From: Craterostigma plantagineum
Taxonomy: Eukaryota > Streptophyta > Magnoliopsida > Lamiales > Linderniaceae
Direction: 5' to 3'
Assembly (NCBI GenBank): GCA_027422505.1
Contig: JAPQWV010001388.1
Coordinates: 1 to 64,000 of the forward strand
Length of the DNA: 64,000 nucleotides
Part shown: piece after piece, positions 15,192 through 28,190 of the stretch
How positions within the stretch are numbered: position 1 is the first letter of the stretch
Layout: every line of letters begins with the position of its first letter
Translations under genes and position numbers: made by a program
The notes under the pieces: model-generated
Seen by the model: only the letters and a program-made list of their open reading frames with translations
Told to the model about the DNA's origin: nothing
The model's database searches: none

Positions 15192-16866
15192 TTTGATTTC
15201 TTTTTTTATATATATTTGAAGAAAGAAAGTTGGGATTTTTTTCAGAAGTTGGTAAAATTGGCGCACTTTTGCTGCTGCGTTGAAGAGAGGCTCTTGTCTT
15301 GTGTTGCGAGGGGAGAAGGTGATGAATAAACTAGATGGGAAAACGTTTCTGGCAGCAGCGTTTTGGATATTGTGGTGTTTTGAACTCTGTACATAAGAAT
15401 CTTCTCGTTGTGACGTTTCAAGGTTAACAATATTTTCGATATAATCATTACTGTCGCATGAAGTTGTTGATCATTTGAATTGTGATTAGTTGGTAACTAG
15501 AAACAAAGTCGAAAATAGCCGCAATTCATTTGTACAAGTCCGATATATATCTATATATATTATGCGTCTATCGACATAGGAGATTGTTAATTGAAAGTTT
15601 TCTGGTCTCACTTTGGAGGCTTTTTTTATAATTAGTTAATAGGTCTTCTGTAAGTAAGGACGAGTTTAGATATGCACATCTTGGAATAAAATACGGTTAG
15701 ATGACCATTCGATTGCGTTAGGTTAGCTTGACAGCAAAGGAAAGAATAGACATGCATTCAGTTGTATTTAAATTGTATCTTATTTTTTGCTACATAAGCA
15801 TATAAATGCATAATAATGAAGTTGGGTCCTACATGGACAAACATGTACGGTCGGGAGATAAATTTTTATTACCGTTACGAAAGCTACAAAAGAAACATGA
15901 GAGTGTTTTTTTGTAATTTAAAAGTATACCCTAACTATGGTGCTTTCTGATTAAGGGTTTCCAATTTCAGCGAATATCCAGGTGAGTCGGATGACCCTTT
16001 CTTTCTACTCCATAACTGATCTTCGAATTTAATTTCTCATAATATGTAATTTAAGTAATGCATGAAGTTGTTGGTAGTTGGCTCATTGCAGTCGTATGTG
16101 CCTTTCATCTAAAATATAGTAATGCAACTGGCAATGTTATTTTTAACAAAAAATATACGTCATTATCATTAACTAAGAAGTTATAACTAACGCAAGTTTA
16201 TCATTTCATAATGACCAATTGTAGGTACAACGACACTATCCATTTGAATGATACATCGTACGTACTTGAAAATATATATTAAGCATTATACATGGGATAA
16301 GAGGATAACGTGCAAATATATATTTTCACTATTTACCACTATTTATCGAATTACGTGGTGTATAAGACTATATTGTGCATAGCCTTTATTACTTGAAATA
16401 AGCTTGCTTGAAACAAAATCCATTCTATTTAAGGAGAAAAATAACAAATGGCTGCTCGTGAGTCACCATATATAATAAAAAGTTAACAAAATTTTAGATT
16501 TGGAAAATACAAATAATATTTAAGGGGAATGCGAAAGTCACGAAGATCGATCCTTTATAAAGAGCGCAAGCTAAGATAAGAACTCACGAGTCATCAACAC
16601 TCTACTCCTCATCTCAGTTCTCATCGCAATCATTACAGAAGCTAAGAAGTAGGAAATAGCAAAACAAAACACAAAAAGAAAAAGCAGAGCACTCTTCTCT
16701 CTCAAATTCGCCAAGAAAAAGAGAGAAAAAGGGAAAGCTAAAAAAGCAAGGGCTCGTGCGTCTACAGTCATCGAAACAGCCCATACAAGAAAATTATTAC
16801 ACAGATCATCAACAACAACAACCGAAGATTGAGGGTTTTTCTTGCTGTGGCTTATCTGCTGAGAAT
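15192..16866. other. Intergenic: SBE2 3' UTR and DUF662 promoter
   Basis: AT-rich, with no gene recognised. The first 250 bp should be the SBE2 3' UTR. The last 300 bp (from about 16550) is likely the leader of the DUF662 gene. It contains a TATA-like stretch (CTTTATAAAG, 16551-16560) about 300 bp before the assigned ATG. Confidence 0.5.
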
Positions 16867-17996
16867 ATGCAGCAGAATAGTGGGAGATCGCTAGAGAGCC
16901 AAATGTCCATGTCTCAGGCGTCTCATTCTGGGCAAATCTCGGCTAGTTTGAGCTTCGACAGTGGGCCTAACAAAGACGAGGAAGATATGTCCAAATCTGC
17001 GCTGTCTGCTTTCAGGGCCAAGGAGGAAGAGATTGAGAAGAAGAAGCTCGCCGTTAGGGAGAGAGTTCAAGCTCAGTTGGGTCGAATCGAGGAAGAAACT
17101 AGACGTTTGGCCAATATTCGCGAGGTAACAAACGATAATAGTTGGGCCTTTTTTTTCCTTGCGTTTTGCTTGTGTTCAGCAATTTTATGTAGTTTGATTC
17201 TCTTACTGATGAATGGGTTTTTTAGAATGGGTTCAAATTCTTCGCCCTTTGCATGGATTTCGTTTCTATGTCTTTATTTTGAAGGCGATTATTTCGATGG
17301 ACGAAGCATTGATTTCCATATTATTTTCATGGGTGGGATAGATTTAGCAAACATTGAAGTTTTTGACTCAAATCTGAGCCGTTAATAGCTTCTTTATCAT
17401 GCTAGAAGTAGAAGAGAAGAGAAACTACTTTTTTTATTACAGCTTCCTTAAAAAAGACGGTAATTATTATCCATATAATATGAACTTAAACGTAAACTGT
17501 AAACGTTCGATAGGAACTTGAAGCATTATCCGACCCAATGAAGAAGGACGTTTCTTTCGTTCGCAAAAAGATCGACGCAGTTACAAAGAATTGAAGCCAT
17601 TGGGGCAAGCTTGTCAGAAGAAGGTCATTAATTAATATTATTATTATTACATGGATTTTCTTGGGAGTTTTAGGCTTCTTTTTACTTGACTTCTTTTATT
17701 TATATTCTGCAACTCCTCACATACAGGAGAAAGAATACAAAGAGGCCCTGGAAGCTTTCAATGAAAAGAACAAAGAAAAAGTGCAGCTCATCACCAAACT
17801 CATGGAGGTGTGGTTCATTTGGTATTCTATACATACCGAGAAAAAAAAAAAGAAAAAACCCAGTTGAGGAATTATGTTATTAATTATGTTATTGGCTTAC
17901 GATTTATTTTTGCAGATGGTGAACGAAAGTGAGAAGATGAGGTTGAAGAAGTTGGAGGAGTTGAGCAAGAACATTGAAGCTATACGCATGAACTAA
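16867..17996 (+). CDS. DUF662 / RAB6-interacting golgin-like coiled-coil protein, one apparent frameshift
   Basis: Small plant protein of the DUF662 family, annotated by homology as RAB6-interacting golgin-like; its role is poorly defined. Four exons: 16867-17124, 17514-17623, 17727-17807, 17916-17996. After a Ser/Gln-rich N-terminus the protein is mostly coiled coil: KEEEIEKKKLAVRERVQAQL, then SDPMKKDVSFVRKKIDAVTK, then EKEYKEALEAFNEKNKEK and EKMRLKKLEELSKNIEAIRM. Exon 2 lacks one A at 17585-17587 (ACAAAG where ACAAAAG is expected), giving a stop two codons later; corrected length is 176 residues. The start is the first ATG in the open frame. The frame stays open upstream for over 100 nt without an ATG, so the true N-terminus could be longer. 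Confidence 0.82.
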
Positions 17997-18353
17997 AAGC
18001 TTTTTTTTTTTGTTGGATTATGAGACTAGGGTGTGATGTATTTATATAAAAAAAAATGAAGAAGTGTTTGCTCTAATTATGTATGTGATGGAATCGTATG
18101 TCGTTTTCTGGGTTGGCTGTGTTTGTTGAATTTGCAACTGATGAAAGTATATTATTTTGGTTTTTGAACCGTTAAGGTTGTTCGTTCCATGCTTCTCAAG
18201 TTATTGCACTGTTTTCGTATTTTTTGTACCTCTGCTTTTAGTAAATGTACTGTATGCTATACCGTTAGCTTTTGACCGTTGGAATTGAACTTTATTACAC
18301 ATAGATTGTGAGGCCCAAAAAGATAAATTTATGAGCCAAAAGATAAAATGAAT

Positions 18354-18434
18354 TGTCGAGAATGGGATTCGAACCCATGCCCTTTCGGACCAGAACCTTA
18401 ATCTGGCGCCTTAGACCAACTCGGCCATCTCGAC
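18354..18434 (-). tRNA. trnL-AAG: tRNA-Leu (anticodon AAG)
   Basis: On the minus strand an 81-base cloverleaf reads GTCGAGATGGCCGAGTTGG at the 5' end. The D arm, the anticodon stem-loop CCAGA-TTAAGGT-TCTGG, a long variable arm typical of leucine tRNAs, and the T arm GGTTCGAATCC are all readable. The 7-bp acceptor stem (GTCGAGA/TCTCGAC) pairs perfectly, with discriminator A. No intron. A and B box promoter sequences match the usual polymerase III pattern. Confidence 0.96.
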
Positions 18435-18869
18435 TTATTTGCTCAAATTGCTCATAAACTTCTAAATTTGAAATTTAGACCTACTCAAACTATTTCGAAT
18501 CGACAATGGTGAATAGATATAGCTCCATCTGAGATCTCATTGAGTCCCTGCATAATACAATACATCTCCGAGATTAGTGCTTTGGAGATAAAAGATGTTA
18601 AAAGCTGCTTTGCCATTTGTAGGATGCTGAAGACGTCTTTTCTGCCTTCCAAGGTGTGCGATTTTTCTGTTTATCTGCGTGTTTTGGATTGGAAATTTTC
18701 AATTTTTTATGGCCAGTGGAATCTCGAAAATTTCGTAGATGAATAGCTCAATTCGCCGCATTCTTCTTCCAATTTCAGCTTGCCATTTGCAATTTCTGCA
18801 AAGAGATGATTTTCCTCACCCTTTTGGAACATGTTTCTTTGTGGAGATTTGCTTGTAGTGACGGACGCA

Positions 18870-19345
18870 GGATTTTATAAACCGAAAATCGACTCGAAAT
18901 ATTTCGGGTCGGATTCGGCTTTTACCTAATTTTTTTTCGGTTCGGATTGGTTAACCGACGAAAAATCAAATTTTAATAAGAAAATAAATAATAATAATAT
19001 AAACATGATATTATAAACATATATACTATCATATATAGATTTGTATAAAATTTTAATTTACCTAATATTTTCATATTTTATTTAATATGTTAACATGATT
19101 TAAATTATAAAAAATATATTATCATATATATATATATAAATATTCATATAAAATTGTAATATAATATATTTTATATTTTATAACATATGGTGGATATTTA
19201 TTAATATAAGCATAGAAAAATATATGATAATATATCTTATATAATAATATATGTATAGAAAAATAAAAAAATAATAATTCGCTTTTTCGGTTCGGTTCGG
19301 TTTACCGAAGTAATAAACGGAAACCGAAACGAATTATTTTCGGTA
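18870..19345. repeat. Possible degenerate MITE with TTCGGTT-rich ends
   Basis: An AT-rich core is flanked by CGGGTCGGATTCGG...TTCGGTTCGGATTGG on the left and CGGTTCGGTTCGGTTTACCG...AACCGAAACG on the right. This resembles the ends of the clear hAT MITE at 27067-27534. No intact terminal repeat or target-site duplication was found. Confidence 0.35.
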
Positions 19346-19741
19346 ATCAAAATGAACAACTTAATTTAAATATATTAACGCTAAACTCAATCAACAATTC
19401 ACTCTAAAAAAAGTAAAATTGTTATAAAATTCCTTTAATATATAATATACCAATATTAATATTACTTTAAATGGATAAAAATGGCTAATTGCTCGAATAG
19501 AAGTTCTCAGTGAGTATTAAATAGCCCACAGAACCCATGAAATTAGTAAATAAATTAAACACGTGTTTTAAAAAATCAACTATGGGCTGGGCCTACTTAA
19601 AATAACCAACTTAAAACCCATTTAAGTAAAATAAGGGTTTTCTTTGTCCTCCTCATCGTCTTCTACCTCGCGATTGTCTGCAATAATTGTTTCACGGCCC
19701 TCCAAAAAGCCACCAATTCATTCGACATGTGACACAGATTC

Positions 19742-21546
19742 ATGGTAAGTGCATCTATTAAACCGATTAATAGCTAAAAATGGAATAGTTTCCTTCTATT
19801 CTACCTTCTATTCTCATGGAATAGTTTCCTTGTTTTGTGTTTTTCTTCGGCTTGATATTGCCTTGCTCTTTGACAGTTGATTATTCGTGTTTCTCCGAAC
19901 AGGTTTTAACTGGACCAACTCTGAAACTTGGAGCGCAAACTCATCGTGTAAACACATATAGGACCAAAATGGAGCTTTCGATCACGCGCCCCGATGATTG
20001 GCATCTTCACCTCCGCGACGGCGAACTCCTTGCATCAGTTGTATCTCACAGGTAGGAAAAAAACGTTTCGTTAACTTACTCATTCGTTCGCTCGCTCACT
20101 CAAGAATTTTGGAACATTGTTGAAACTTTGGGACCGAGAAATCGATGTGAATGCAGTTCTCAACACTTCGCTAGAGCTATAATAATGCCCAACTTGAAAC
20201 CGCCCGTCACCACCACAGCTGCAGCTGTGACCTATCGCGAGTGGATTTTAAAGGCTTTGCCTGAGAAAAGTGACTTCAATCCTTTGATGACTCTCTATTT
20301 GACCGATACTACGAGTCCTAACGAGATCAAACTTGCAAGTGAGTTTCAGGCGTAACTAACTACAGTTACTATTCCTATTTCATTTCATGGATCACAAACG
20401 TCTGAAACCACATTTTCGACTGATTGGTTTCTGCTTCAGGGGAGAGTAGAGTTGTTTATGCAGTGAAGTTGTACCCGGCTGGTGCAACTACGAATTCTCA
20501 GGATGGCGTAACTGATCTATTTGGGAAGTGTTTACCTGTTCTTGAAGAAATGGTTCGGCAAAACATGCCCTTGTTGGTGAGCTTTTCCTTTTTTTTTTAT
20601 TCCCCTGAATTTGTCATGCCTTAATCTTCTTTATACTTCGATTTGAGTTAGGATATGAGGTTCTTTTCAGGTCCATGGAGAGGTGACGAGCCCTCATGTC
20701 GACGTGTTCGATCGTGAGAAGGCGTTCATCGACACAATTCTCAGCCCTTTGGTCGAGAAGTTACCACAGCTGAAGATTGTAATGGAGCACATTACCACTA
20801 TGGACGCCGTAAACTTCGTTCTGTCCTGCGATGAAAGTAAGCAGCAAAGCAATATGTGCTCGTCTTATTGCCCATGAATTACATTTTCGTTTTACGTAAC
20901 GATACTGATATTCTTATCCTTGCAGGATTCGTAGCTGCCACTGTCACGCCACAGCATCTTGTCCTGAACAGAAACTCGCTTTTCCACGGTGGACTTCAGC
21001 CACACAACTACTGCCTACCCGTACTTAAGAGAGAGAAACATAGTACGTCTCTTTCGAACATGGAAAGTAGATGTATTACGAGCTTTTCGTTTCGTACGGT
21101 TAGTTTAGTTTCGCCATTTTTTTTAGGACAGGCGATTGCGAACGCCGTGACTAGTGGAAGCAGACGATTCTTCCTTGGAACTGACAGCGCTCCCCACGAA
21201 CGAAGGACAAAGGAGCAGTCTTGCGGCTGTGCTGGGATTTACAACGCGCCCGTCGCCTTATCAGCATATGCAAAAGTCTTCGAAGAGGTAAAGTTTCTCG
21301 GCTATCCCATAATTGAACTTTCAAATTACTTAGTAATTATCATAACGACAGGCGGGCGCACTAGACAAGTTAGAAGCTTTCACTAGTTTCAACGGGCCTG
21401 ACTTTTACGGTCTACCTAGGAACACTACAAAGATCAAACTGACTAAGATGAAATGGGAAGTTCCCGAGTTTTATTCTTTCGAATGGGGGGAACTTGTTCC
21501 CATGTACGCCGGGGAAACGCTCGAGTGGTCACCTTCTGTGGTTTGA
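19742..21546 (+). CDS. PYR4: Dihydroorotase, organellar
   Basis: Third step of de novo pyrimidine synthesis: carbamoyl aspartate to dihydroorotate. Coding exons: 19742-19744, 19903-20051, 20157-20338, 20440-20576, 20671-20836, 20926-21042, 21127-21287, 21352-21546, total 1,110 nt (369 residues). The first coding exon supplies only the ATG. A 24-residue leader then precedes [18 protein letters not shown], where the two metal-binding histidines stand. Other signatures are [13 protein letters not shown], the lysine in [42 protein letters not shown] and [12 protein letters not shown]. The frame is intact. Plant dihydroorotases are bacterial class II-type and targeted to organelles; the basic leader fits that. 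The gene converges with the HDG11-type gene. Confidence 0.95.
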
Positions 21547-22437
21547 AAACGATTCTTCTCTAAGTAAAAGGTTGCCATTTCTTCTGTTACTTCTGTAAGT
21601 TTGTTCTGCTCAGTTTTTAGTATGTCTGATTGGCTTTTCATGTGAGATTTTCATCCTTCTCTTTAGGACAAGAGTTGTCCTAAACCCAATATTTATGTAT
21701 GCATATAAAATGACTGAAATAGGTTCAATTTCATTGACTTCTTTACGATCATGATCGTGTTGATTTGGGATTAGAATTTGCAGACCGTGAAATTTATCTT
21801 GTTAGAAGTTGGAATCGTAATTCAAATTCGATTTCTGAATTTGGTGTCAGTTTTTATTGCATGTCCCAAACTGATGATTCAGAACCAGGCTAGGACCACA
21901 ATATATCTTGAACAATAAATGATACAAAAAAGACAGAAACACATTATTAGAATCAAGATGAAATTAGATTGAAGAACAAAAGTCAATGCCCGAACCATAC
22001 AGTATTTTCTTGCTGTGACCACAAACAAGTAAGCCCCCCATTATTAACAGTAAATAACCGAGTCTTTCATGTAATAAAAGACCCAACCGAGCAAGAAAAA
22101 GGACATGCATGGTGCGTTCTTGACTCCCACTTTTTCCAATCAAAACCTTACCCAAAAAAAAAAAAGAAAAAAAACAAATAATTGTCCTGAAAAAAAAAAC
22201 AAAAAAATAATTAAACGACAGAGAGTAGTTGTGTGAGCGTAAATGAAAGCCCTTTGCACAATCATTCATGCGTTCGTTCTCTCTTCGCTGTTAAGCATTT
22301 AAGTCCCATCCATCCCACCATTGACGACGATTCACAGCAGGCATTTAAGTTCCTCAAATCAACCTCACATTCAATTCCATCTGTGCTAACGCTTTTAATT
22401 CCTCAGCATATCATCTCATCAAGAGAAAAGAACACCA
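21547..22437. other. Convergent intergenic region, PYR4 / HDG11-like 3' ends
   Basis: Two tail-to-tail 3' UTRs. It includes A-rich tracts at about 22149-22213. Nothing else recognised. Confidence 0.5.
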
Positions 22438-25400
22438 TTACTGCAAGCTCAGAGCTTCTTTAATCTGCCGTACGACGTTGCCGATGAGCCCATTCACAGT
22501 GTTCACGGAATCAGGCGTCATTTTAGCAGATGACGACGAGTTGCTCACGAGAATCTGCAACACAACCGTTAACAGCGATCCATTCGAAGAGCTGGGTTTA
22601 TTCACGTCGTCATTACATCGATCGCTCGAGACAGTGAAGCCCGATGGGAGTAAAGGGATGTAAGAAGTTTCTTCGCCGCTCATCGCCAGGTTGACCGCCG
22701 GAAATTCGATCGGAGAGTAGACCACCATCGAGCCCGAAGAATCGGTGCAGCTTTCTTGAAGTATTAGCATGTTGTTTTGGGTCGAGTCGTACGCCTTTTC
22801 ATTAATTGTTCAACAAAAGATCAATTCAAATGAATAGGAAAAAAAAAAAATTGCAGGAAAAATCTGAACTTTACCCTTAGGACTGATATGGAGTTCCCAG
22901 GATTCGATCCGTTCGAAATACGAGCGATTTCTTGAACTGGGCTTTGGTTAGATAACACATCCCACTTCAAAATTTTCGAGAATCGCAGATTAAGACACGA
23001 AAAAACTCATTGATCTTTAGTAAAAGAATATATAGGCTGATAAAATTATTCACCTGAGGACGATTACGCTCATCGCTGAGAAAGATAAACACAGTCTGCG
23101 AATCTATGGCGAGCCAAACAGTGGCCGATGCGCTGAGTATTACACCATTGGGCTGACCATGCCCTGCGTTTCTGTACAAAGTGGCTCGAACTTCGAACTC
23201 ATTCGAGCCCGAGACAGTGGTCCATCTCTGACCATTGGGTGGATTGATGTTAGAACAGAAACTGTTCACCATTCTCTGAGCAAGCTTCATCATACTTCTC
23301 TTCCCTTCAGGCGATAGAATCACTGCAATAACGAAGACACTATCTGTCAGAAAGCAGTTTTTTAGGGTTTAACATGGAAAAAAAAAACTATCTGTGTATA
23401 TGCATACCTTCGCCTGCTTTAATTGAGCTGCCATTAGGGTTTCGATCGGTCGCAGCGATGAAAGAAGCGAATCGTTCGCACGTTCTCTGAAGATTGGAAA
23501 TCCAACGCCTGGCGCCGAAGGCATGTCCACTGTAAATGAGTTCTCTGTATAAGTTGTGAATGGGGGATTTATCTTCGACTTCCCAATGTTCAAGCCTTGT
23601 CACCTTTAATACAGCACATATATATCGATCATCAACACGACTTATATACTGTAAGATGAAAATGCAGTTCGAAACAAATGTAATAATTGTTCGATGGAGA
23701 GAAAACCTTTGAGTGGCCATTTTGTATGTCTTGTATCAGACAACCTGAAGGTAGCCTTCGAGCCTTAGACGAAGAAGGAGAAGAAGGGGTAAAGCTTTCG
23801 ACTTGAGGCGCATCGTATGAAACGTCTACGATGGCCCACAATCCTCGTTCGATTTGCTGACATAAGCGAAGTTGAATGAGTTGTCTTGTTGGGACCAATG
23901 ATGAAAGCACTTGCTGTTCTTCGTACATCTGCGGCATTGTGCAAGAAAGTTATGTGAAATTCATAGAAAATGGGGTATGAAAACAGCTTACTTATTATGG
24001 TTTATTACCAATTGCAATCTCATAGAAGATAGGACTTCAATGGTGATGGCCCTTGAGACTATTGCAGGAAACAGTTCCACGTACTTGTTCTAGGCAATCA
24101 ATCAATATCATTTCTTCGATAATGAAAGTGAAAGAAAGAAAGAAAGAAACGAAAGAAAGAAGAGGTTAGAAAAGAGAATAAACTAACAGAATCCATGATC
24201 ATGTCTGCTAGGGCAAGGCTGTTCATCATCACAAGCCCAGAATCTCTCGAAGCTTCGAACCGAGAATTGGGATCCTTCGAGCTATCGTTTTTACTACTAC
24301 TGCTGCTACTACGAAAGATGCCATCGTAAGCTTCGAGGTTAAGCACTTCTCTGCCATCGTTGCTCGACTTAATCCAAAGTGGCTCATTGCTTTGCAAGAG
24401 CCTAATGAGTTCGTCCATTGCATTAGCTGCAGTTTCAGCCATGAGCGACTTCTCTACGTCTGAGAATGAGATTGGAGGCAAAGAATAACTCCCCGGTAAG
24501 AGATCTAGGTCAAGATCGAGGGAAGACGGGCCCGTGACCAATCCTTGGCCCGGCCCGAAAGTAGTAGCAGCCATTGATAGATCCAGTGAAGATAAGTGAG
24601 GTTGAACTATTGGTGGGAGATGAGAGATTGGCCTTCCTATGTATCTTGCTGCAGCGCTAGAAAGCCTATCAAGCTGCCAAGAATTAAAAAAAAAAAGGAG
24701 GAGGAAGTGAAAAGAAAAAAAAAAAAGAAAAGGATAATCAGAAGTTCAAGCGTCTTTTCGGAAGAAAAAGAGTTTCAGGATTATTATTACTGAACCTCTT
24801 CTTTCAAGTGGGCGTTTTCGATTTGAAGCTTCTGTTCGTCGAAGAAAGGGTCCTGCGACGGCGGCGGCCCGCCGCACGAGGGGCAGATTATGTTCTTCAG
24901 TGCTTCTCTTATTGCAATGTTTTCGCATCTGATTCTATCGTTCTCCGATCTGAGGGATGAGTTATCAGCTCTTTCGTGCTGCGCCTGAAATTCAGACAGT
25001 TCAAGTTATGGGCAATACGATCAAATCGCTAGAGCGAAAGAAAAAAGTGTAAGAGAAACCTTCATCTGCGTTCTCCTATTCTGAAACCAAAACTTGATCT
25101 GCCGAGGATGAAGACCTAATTCTCTGCTGAGGAGATTCCTCGTCTTTTCGTCTGGGTGAGGACACTCTTGGAAAGTTCTTGAGAGGAAAAAAAAAGGAAA
25201 GAAAGGTAACTTTTTTCAGCTTCTACTACAGAGCCAAGAAAGTTGAAGAGCAACGAAAGGAAAAACAAAGAAAAGAAAAAATATACATGGCTTATTGTTT
25301 ACCCTTCGAGCCTTTGTATCTGATGAGCAGTGTGACGATGATAACGCTTCGTCTTTCTTTGCTTATTATCATCTGAATTGCCATCGTGGTGGTGGCCGTC

Positions 25401-25451
25401 TCCGCCTCCGCCGCTAGAGGAAGCTCCGCCGCCACCTCCGCTGAAGTCCAT
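22438..25451 (-). CDS. HDG11: HD-ZIP IV transcription factor, HDG11/HDG12 type
   Basis: Class IV homeodomain-leucine zipper protein with a START domain; family members act in the epidermis (trichome branching, stomata, drought tolerance for HDG11). Ten exons: 25303-25451, 25060-25177, 24796-24984, 24188-24673, 24009-24089, 23707-23928, 23408-23603, 23054-23322, 22875-22964, 22438-22794; 2,157 nt, 718 residues, frame intact. Residues 1-30 are Gly/Ser/His-rich. The homeodomain follows ([16 protein letters not shown], then [14 protein letters not shown]), then the zipper region with the CPSCGGPP loop. The START region carries [20 protein letters not shown] and [11 protein letters not shown], then [18 protein letters not shown]. 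The C-terminus [20 protein letters not shown] matches the HDG11/HDG12 branch best by recall. A tree would settle the exact orthologue. Confidence 0.9.
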
Positions 25452-27058
25452 GGACGGAGGACGACTGTGTGCGTTTTTCTTGATGAATGAATGAATTGAT
25501 TGAATTTTTTTTTATTATTTCTGGGTCAGCACACTACTGATGAAGGACGATGATGGTAAATGAAAGTAATAACACGTTTGTGTATTAATATCAATATAGG
25601 GAGGGGCAGTGTAGTGCATTGAAGGAGGGTTGCAGCAGATTATTACGAGCCATTTTTCCCATAATACAATATTATACAACTGCTGTAATAACTCCTCTTA
25701 CCAGAACAAAGTATGGCAATCAGAATTTATGTATGGTAGGTCAAAACCAATATTATGCTATAAACGTAATTTTTTTCGATATTAATAGGGAACGAAACCG
25801 ACGAAGGAAGAAGATAAGTGTGTATGCTTGAAAATTCTCTTTACGGAAATTTAAGATCATTGAAAGGGTGTATGAAATTACGGTAACGCCACAAAACGCC
25901 TTACTATATAATGTGCATCCTAACATATAAAAAAAAAAACATATATGACTTTTTGCATGCCAAGAAATAAAAAATAAAGAAAAGGAAAAAGTCCACTTGA
26001 GAAGGAACTGTGTTTTTTATGCGGTGTACGAACAAGGGATATATATATATATATAGATATGTAGATAGATTTAGCTAGATAGATCATCCGTGAAAACCCT
26101 AGTTATTTGCTTGCAAAGTCTTAATAATATTTATAGTGTCCAATATATTATTGTGCAAAGTCTTAATAGATATAGAGTATTTTGTAACCGACGGATATCT
26201 TCTATTATATAATATATATATATATATATATTGAAAGGTTTTGTATTGTGCAAAATATCTTCTATTATATAGAGTATTTTGTACTATATAGATATTGGGT
26301 TTTGTATTGTACGGTCAAAGGGAATATTGAAAGGTCTATTAAATAAATTAGGGAGGGGCGCCCAATGGTCATTGGTCAGGAAACTTAATATATGTACTAC
26401 TAATAACTAATTAGTACACTATTATGCTAACTGTCGATGTAAGGAATGAATTTCAAAGTAATTCAAACGTGCCTATTTCGAATACGAATGACAGACAGCA
26501 TCGTATTTCTGGTCAGAAAAAAATAGTAATAAGGAATTTTTAGATATTTTCAGTTTTGGTATCAACCAATAGTTAATTTTGGGAAGTAATCGTGTGATTA
26601 ATAATAATCATGTGCTTGTTTTCGAGTCACATTGGTTTCATTTTAACAATTATATACTTTGGAAAGTGATAATGGTTTAGTTTTTTACATAATAGCCAAA
26701 CTTGAAGTCAATCTTTCTCCCAAAGGACTAACATTTAGAATTGGCTCTTGAGTGTGTTTTAATAAAATTTTGGAGCTAGAAAATAAGCGAATTCGTCTAT
26801 CACAGTTGTGAAAATCATTAAGTAATTTGGAAATTGTAGTTTGACACCGACGTTTAAAGTTATATGGCATGTTGACGCCTCACATAAGACATGTTACGTG
26901 TCAATGAAAACGTATCAAGTCAATATGATACATCAGCATCCAATATGTCGATCAATGACACATGGTGCGTGTCAATTTATAAAACAACATAACTTCATAT
27001 GTAGATGTGTGATATTTGCACGGCAAGAATCAGTGCCACATCAACAAGTGTCCACGCA

Positions 27059-27542
27059 GTGTGTGCTAGGGGTGTTCGTTTGGTACATACCGTACCGAAC
27101 CGAACCGAACCGAAATTTCGGTATACCGAAATTTCGGTACACCCCTAGTAGATACCGAATGCCGAACCGAATTTCTCGGTTCGGTATTCGGTTTTTACCG
27201 AATTTTTCGGTTCGGTATTCGGTTTTTACCAAAATTTAAATAATGATAATAATAAAAAATTCGGTAATAATTAAATTAATACGTATATTAATATAATTAT
27301 AATTTTATTTTGTTATTAATATAATAAAATATATTTTAATTTTTAAAATTTTGGTAATTCGGTATACCGAATTTACCGAAATTCAAAATCTGTACGGAAC
27401 CGAATTTACCGAATTACCGAATTTTTTTTGAAGAACCGAATACCGAACCGAATTTTTCGGTTCGTTTCGGTTCTGTACCGAAATTTCGGTATTTCGGTTT
27501 GTTCGGTCGGTATACCGAACAACGAACGCCCCTGGTGTGAGC
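27059..27542. mobile_element. hAT-type MITE with 8-bp target-site duplication
   Basis: Element 27067-27534 (468 bp). Ends are TAGGGGTGTTCG and CGAACGCCCCTG, inverted repeats with two mismatches. Flanking 8-bp copies GTGTGTGC (27059-27066) and GTGTGAGC (27535-27542) differ at one base. Subterminal regions are dense in CCGAAC/TTCGGT words able to fold back, with an AT-rich middle. There is no coding capacity. TIR type and duplication length fit non-autonomous hAT elements. Confidence 0.85.
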
Positions 27543-28119
27543 ACCATAACATTCCTCTATATAAAATATATGTAAATATACCTATGATACGTGTAGGCGT
27601 GCGTGTGAAGGAGAAAAACGGCTAGGCAACTAAATATTTGGTGGGCTGAACGGCAATTTTCATAAGCAGTAGAGAGCCACACAAAATAGCCCAAAAGCCC
27701 AAACAACTAATGAAATATTTGAACACACATTATTTGCTCGCAAGTCCAAATATTACACATACATTTATCATTAAATTTTCACCAAGCAAAATGTCAACAA
27801 AAGACACACTAACTAACCCTTTCATTGTCTTACATTTCGTAACCATCTTATGCCAAACGCAGCCTTAAAACTCTCTCAAAGACAACCCTCCTCTAGTCAT
27901 TGAAGAACTTAATAACGAAAGAACATAACTAACTAACTGAAGATAACATTTCAGCAATAGCTAAATCGATGGTTTTCAAGCTTTCAGTCTCATCTTCCCA
28001 TTAGTTATTAAGACCACACATATCATCTTTTGATCATTTCTCAAAACTCTTTGTGTTATTACACTACTTTCTCTCTCTATTCGAACACACATCGACGACG
28101 ATCAATCTTTTAAGCTCAT

Positions 28120-28142
28120 GATATCTATTTCCATTTTCCACG

Positions 28143-28173
<31 letters not shown>

Positions 28174-28190
28174 CGTGAAAAGAGATATCA
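28120..28190. repeat. AT-rich imperfect hairpin
   Basis: GATATCT..CCACGATATAT on the left pairs with ATATATCGTG..AGATATC on the right. The inner arms CACGATATATATATATATA (from 28139) and TATATATATCGTG (to 28177) are near-perfect. The stem is low-complexity and no function is claimed. Confidence 0.55.

Larger units (their letters stand above)
17997..19741. other. Intergenic with tRNA gene and a degenerate element
   Basis: Apart from the tRNA at 18354-18434 no gene is recognised. The stretch from about 18870 to 19345 is very AT-rich and bordered by TTCGGTTCGG-type words. The final part (19560-19740) contains TGGGCTGGGCC at about 19583 and should be the promoter and leader of the dihydroorotase gene. 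Confidence 0.5.

Noticed and set aside
20856..21386. 176-codon frame read as a separate protein in PYR4
   Set aside because: It is exons 6-7 of dihydroorotase read through two introns.
22139..22215. A-rich tract considered as a retroposed poly(A) tail
   Set aside because: No retrogene or SINE body upstream, and no target-site duplication.
27041..27625. Open frames such as RTEPNRNFGIPKFRYTPSRY within the MITE
   Set aside because: Translations of the CCGAAC/TTCGGT repeat words; no transposase motifs.
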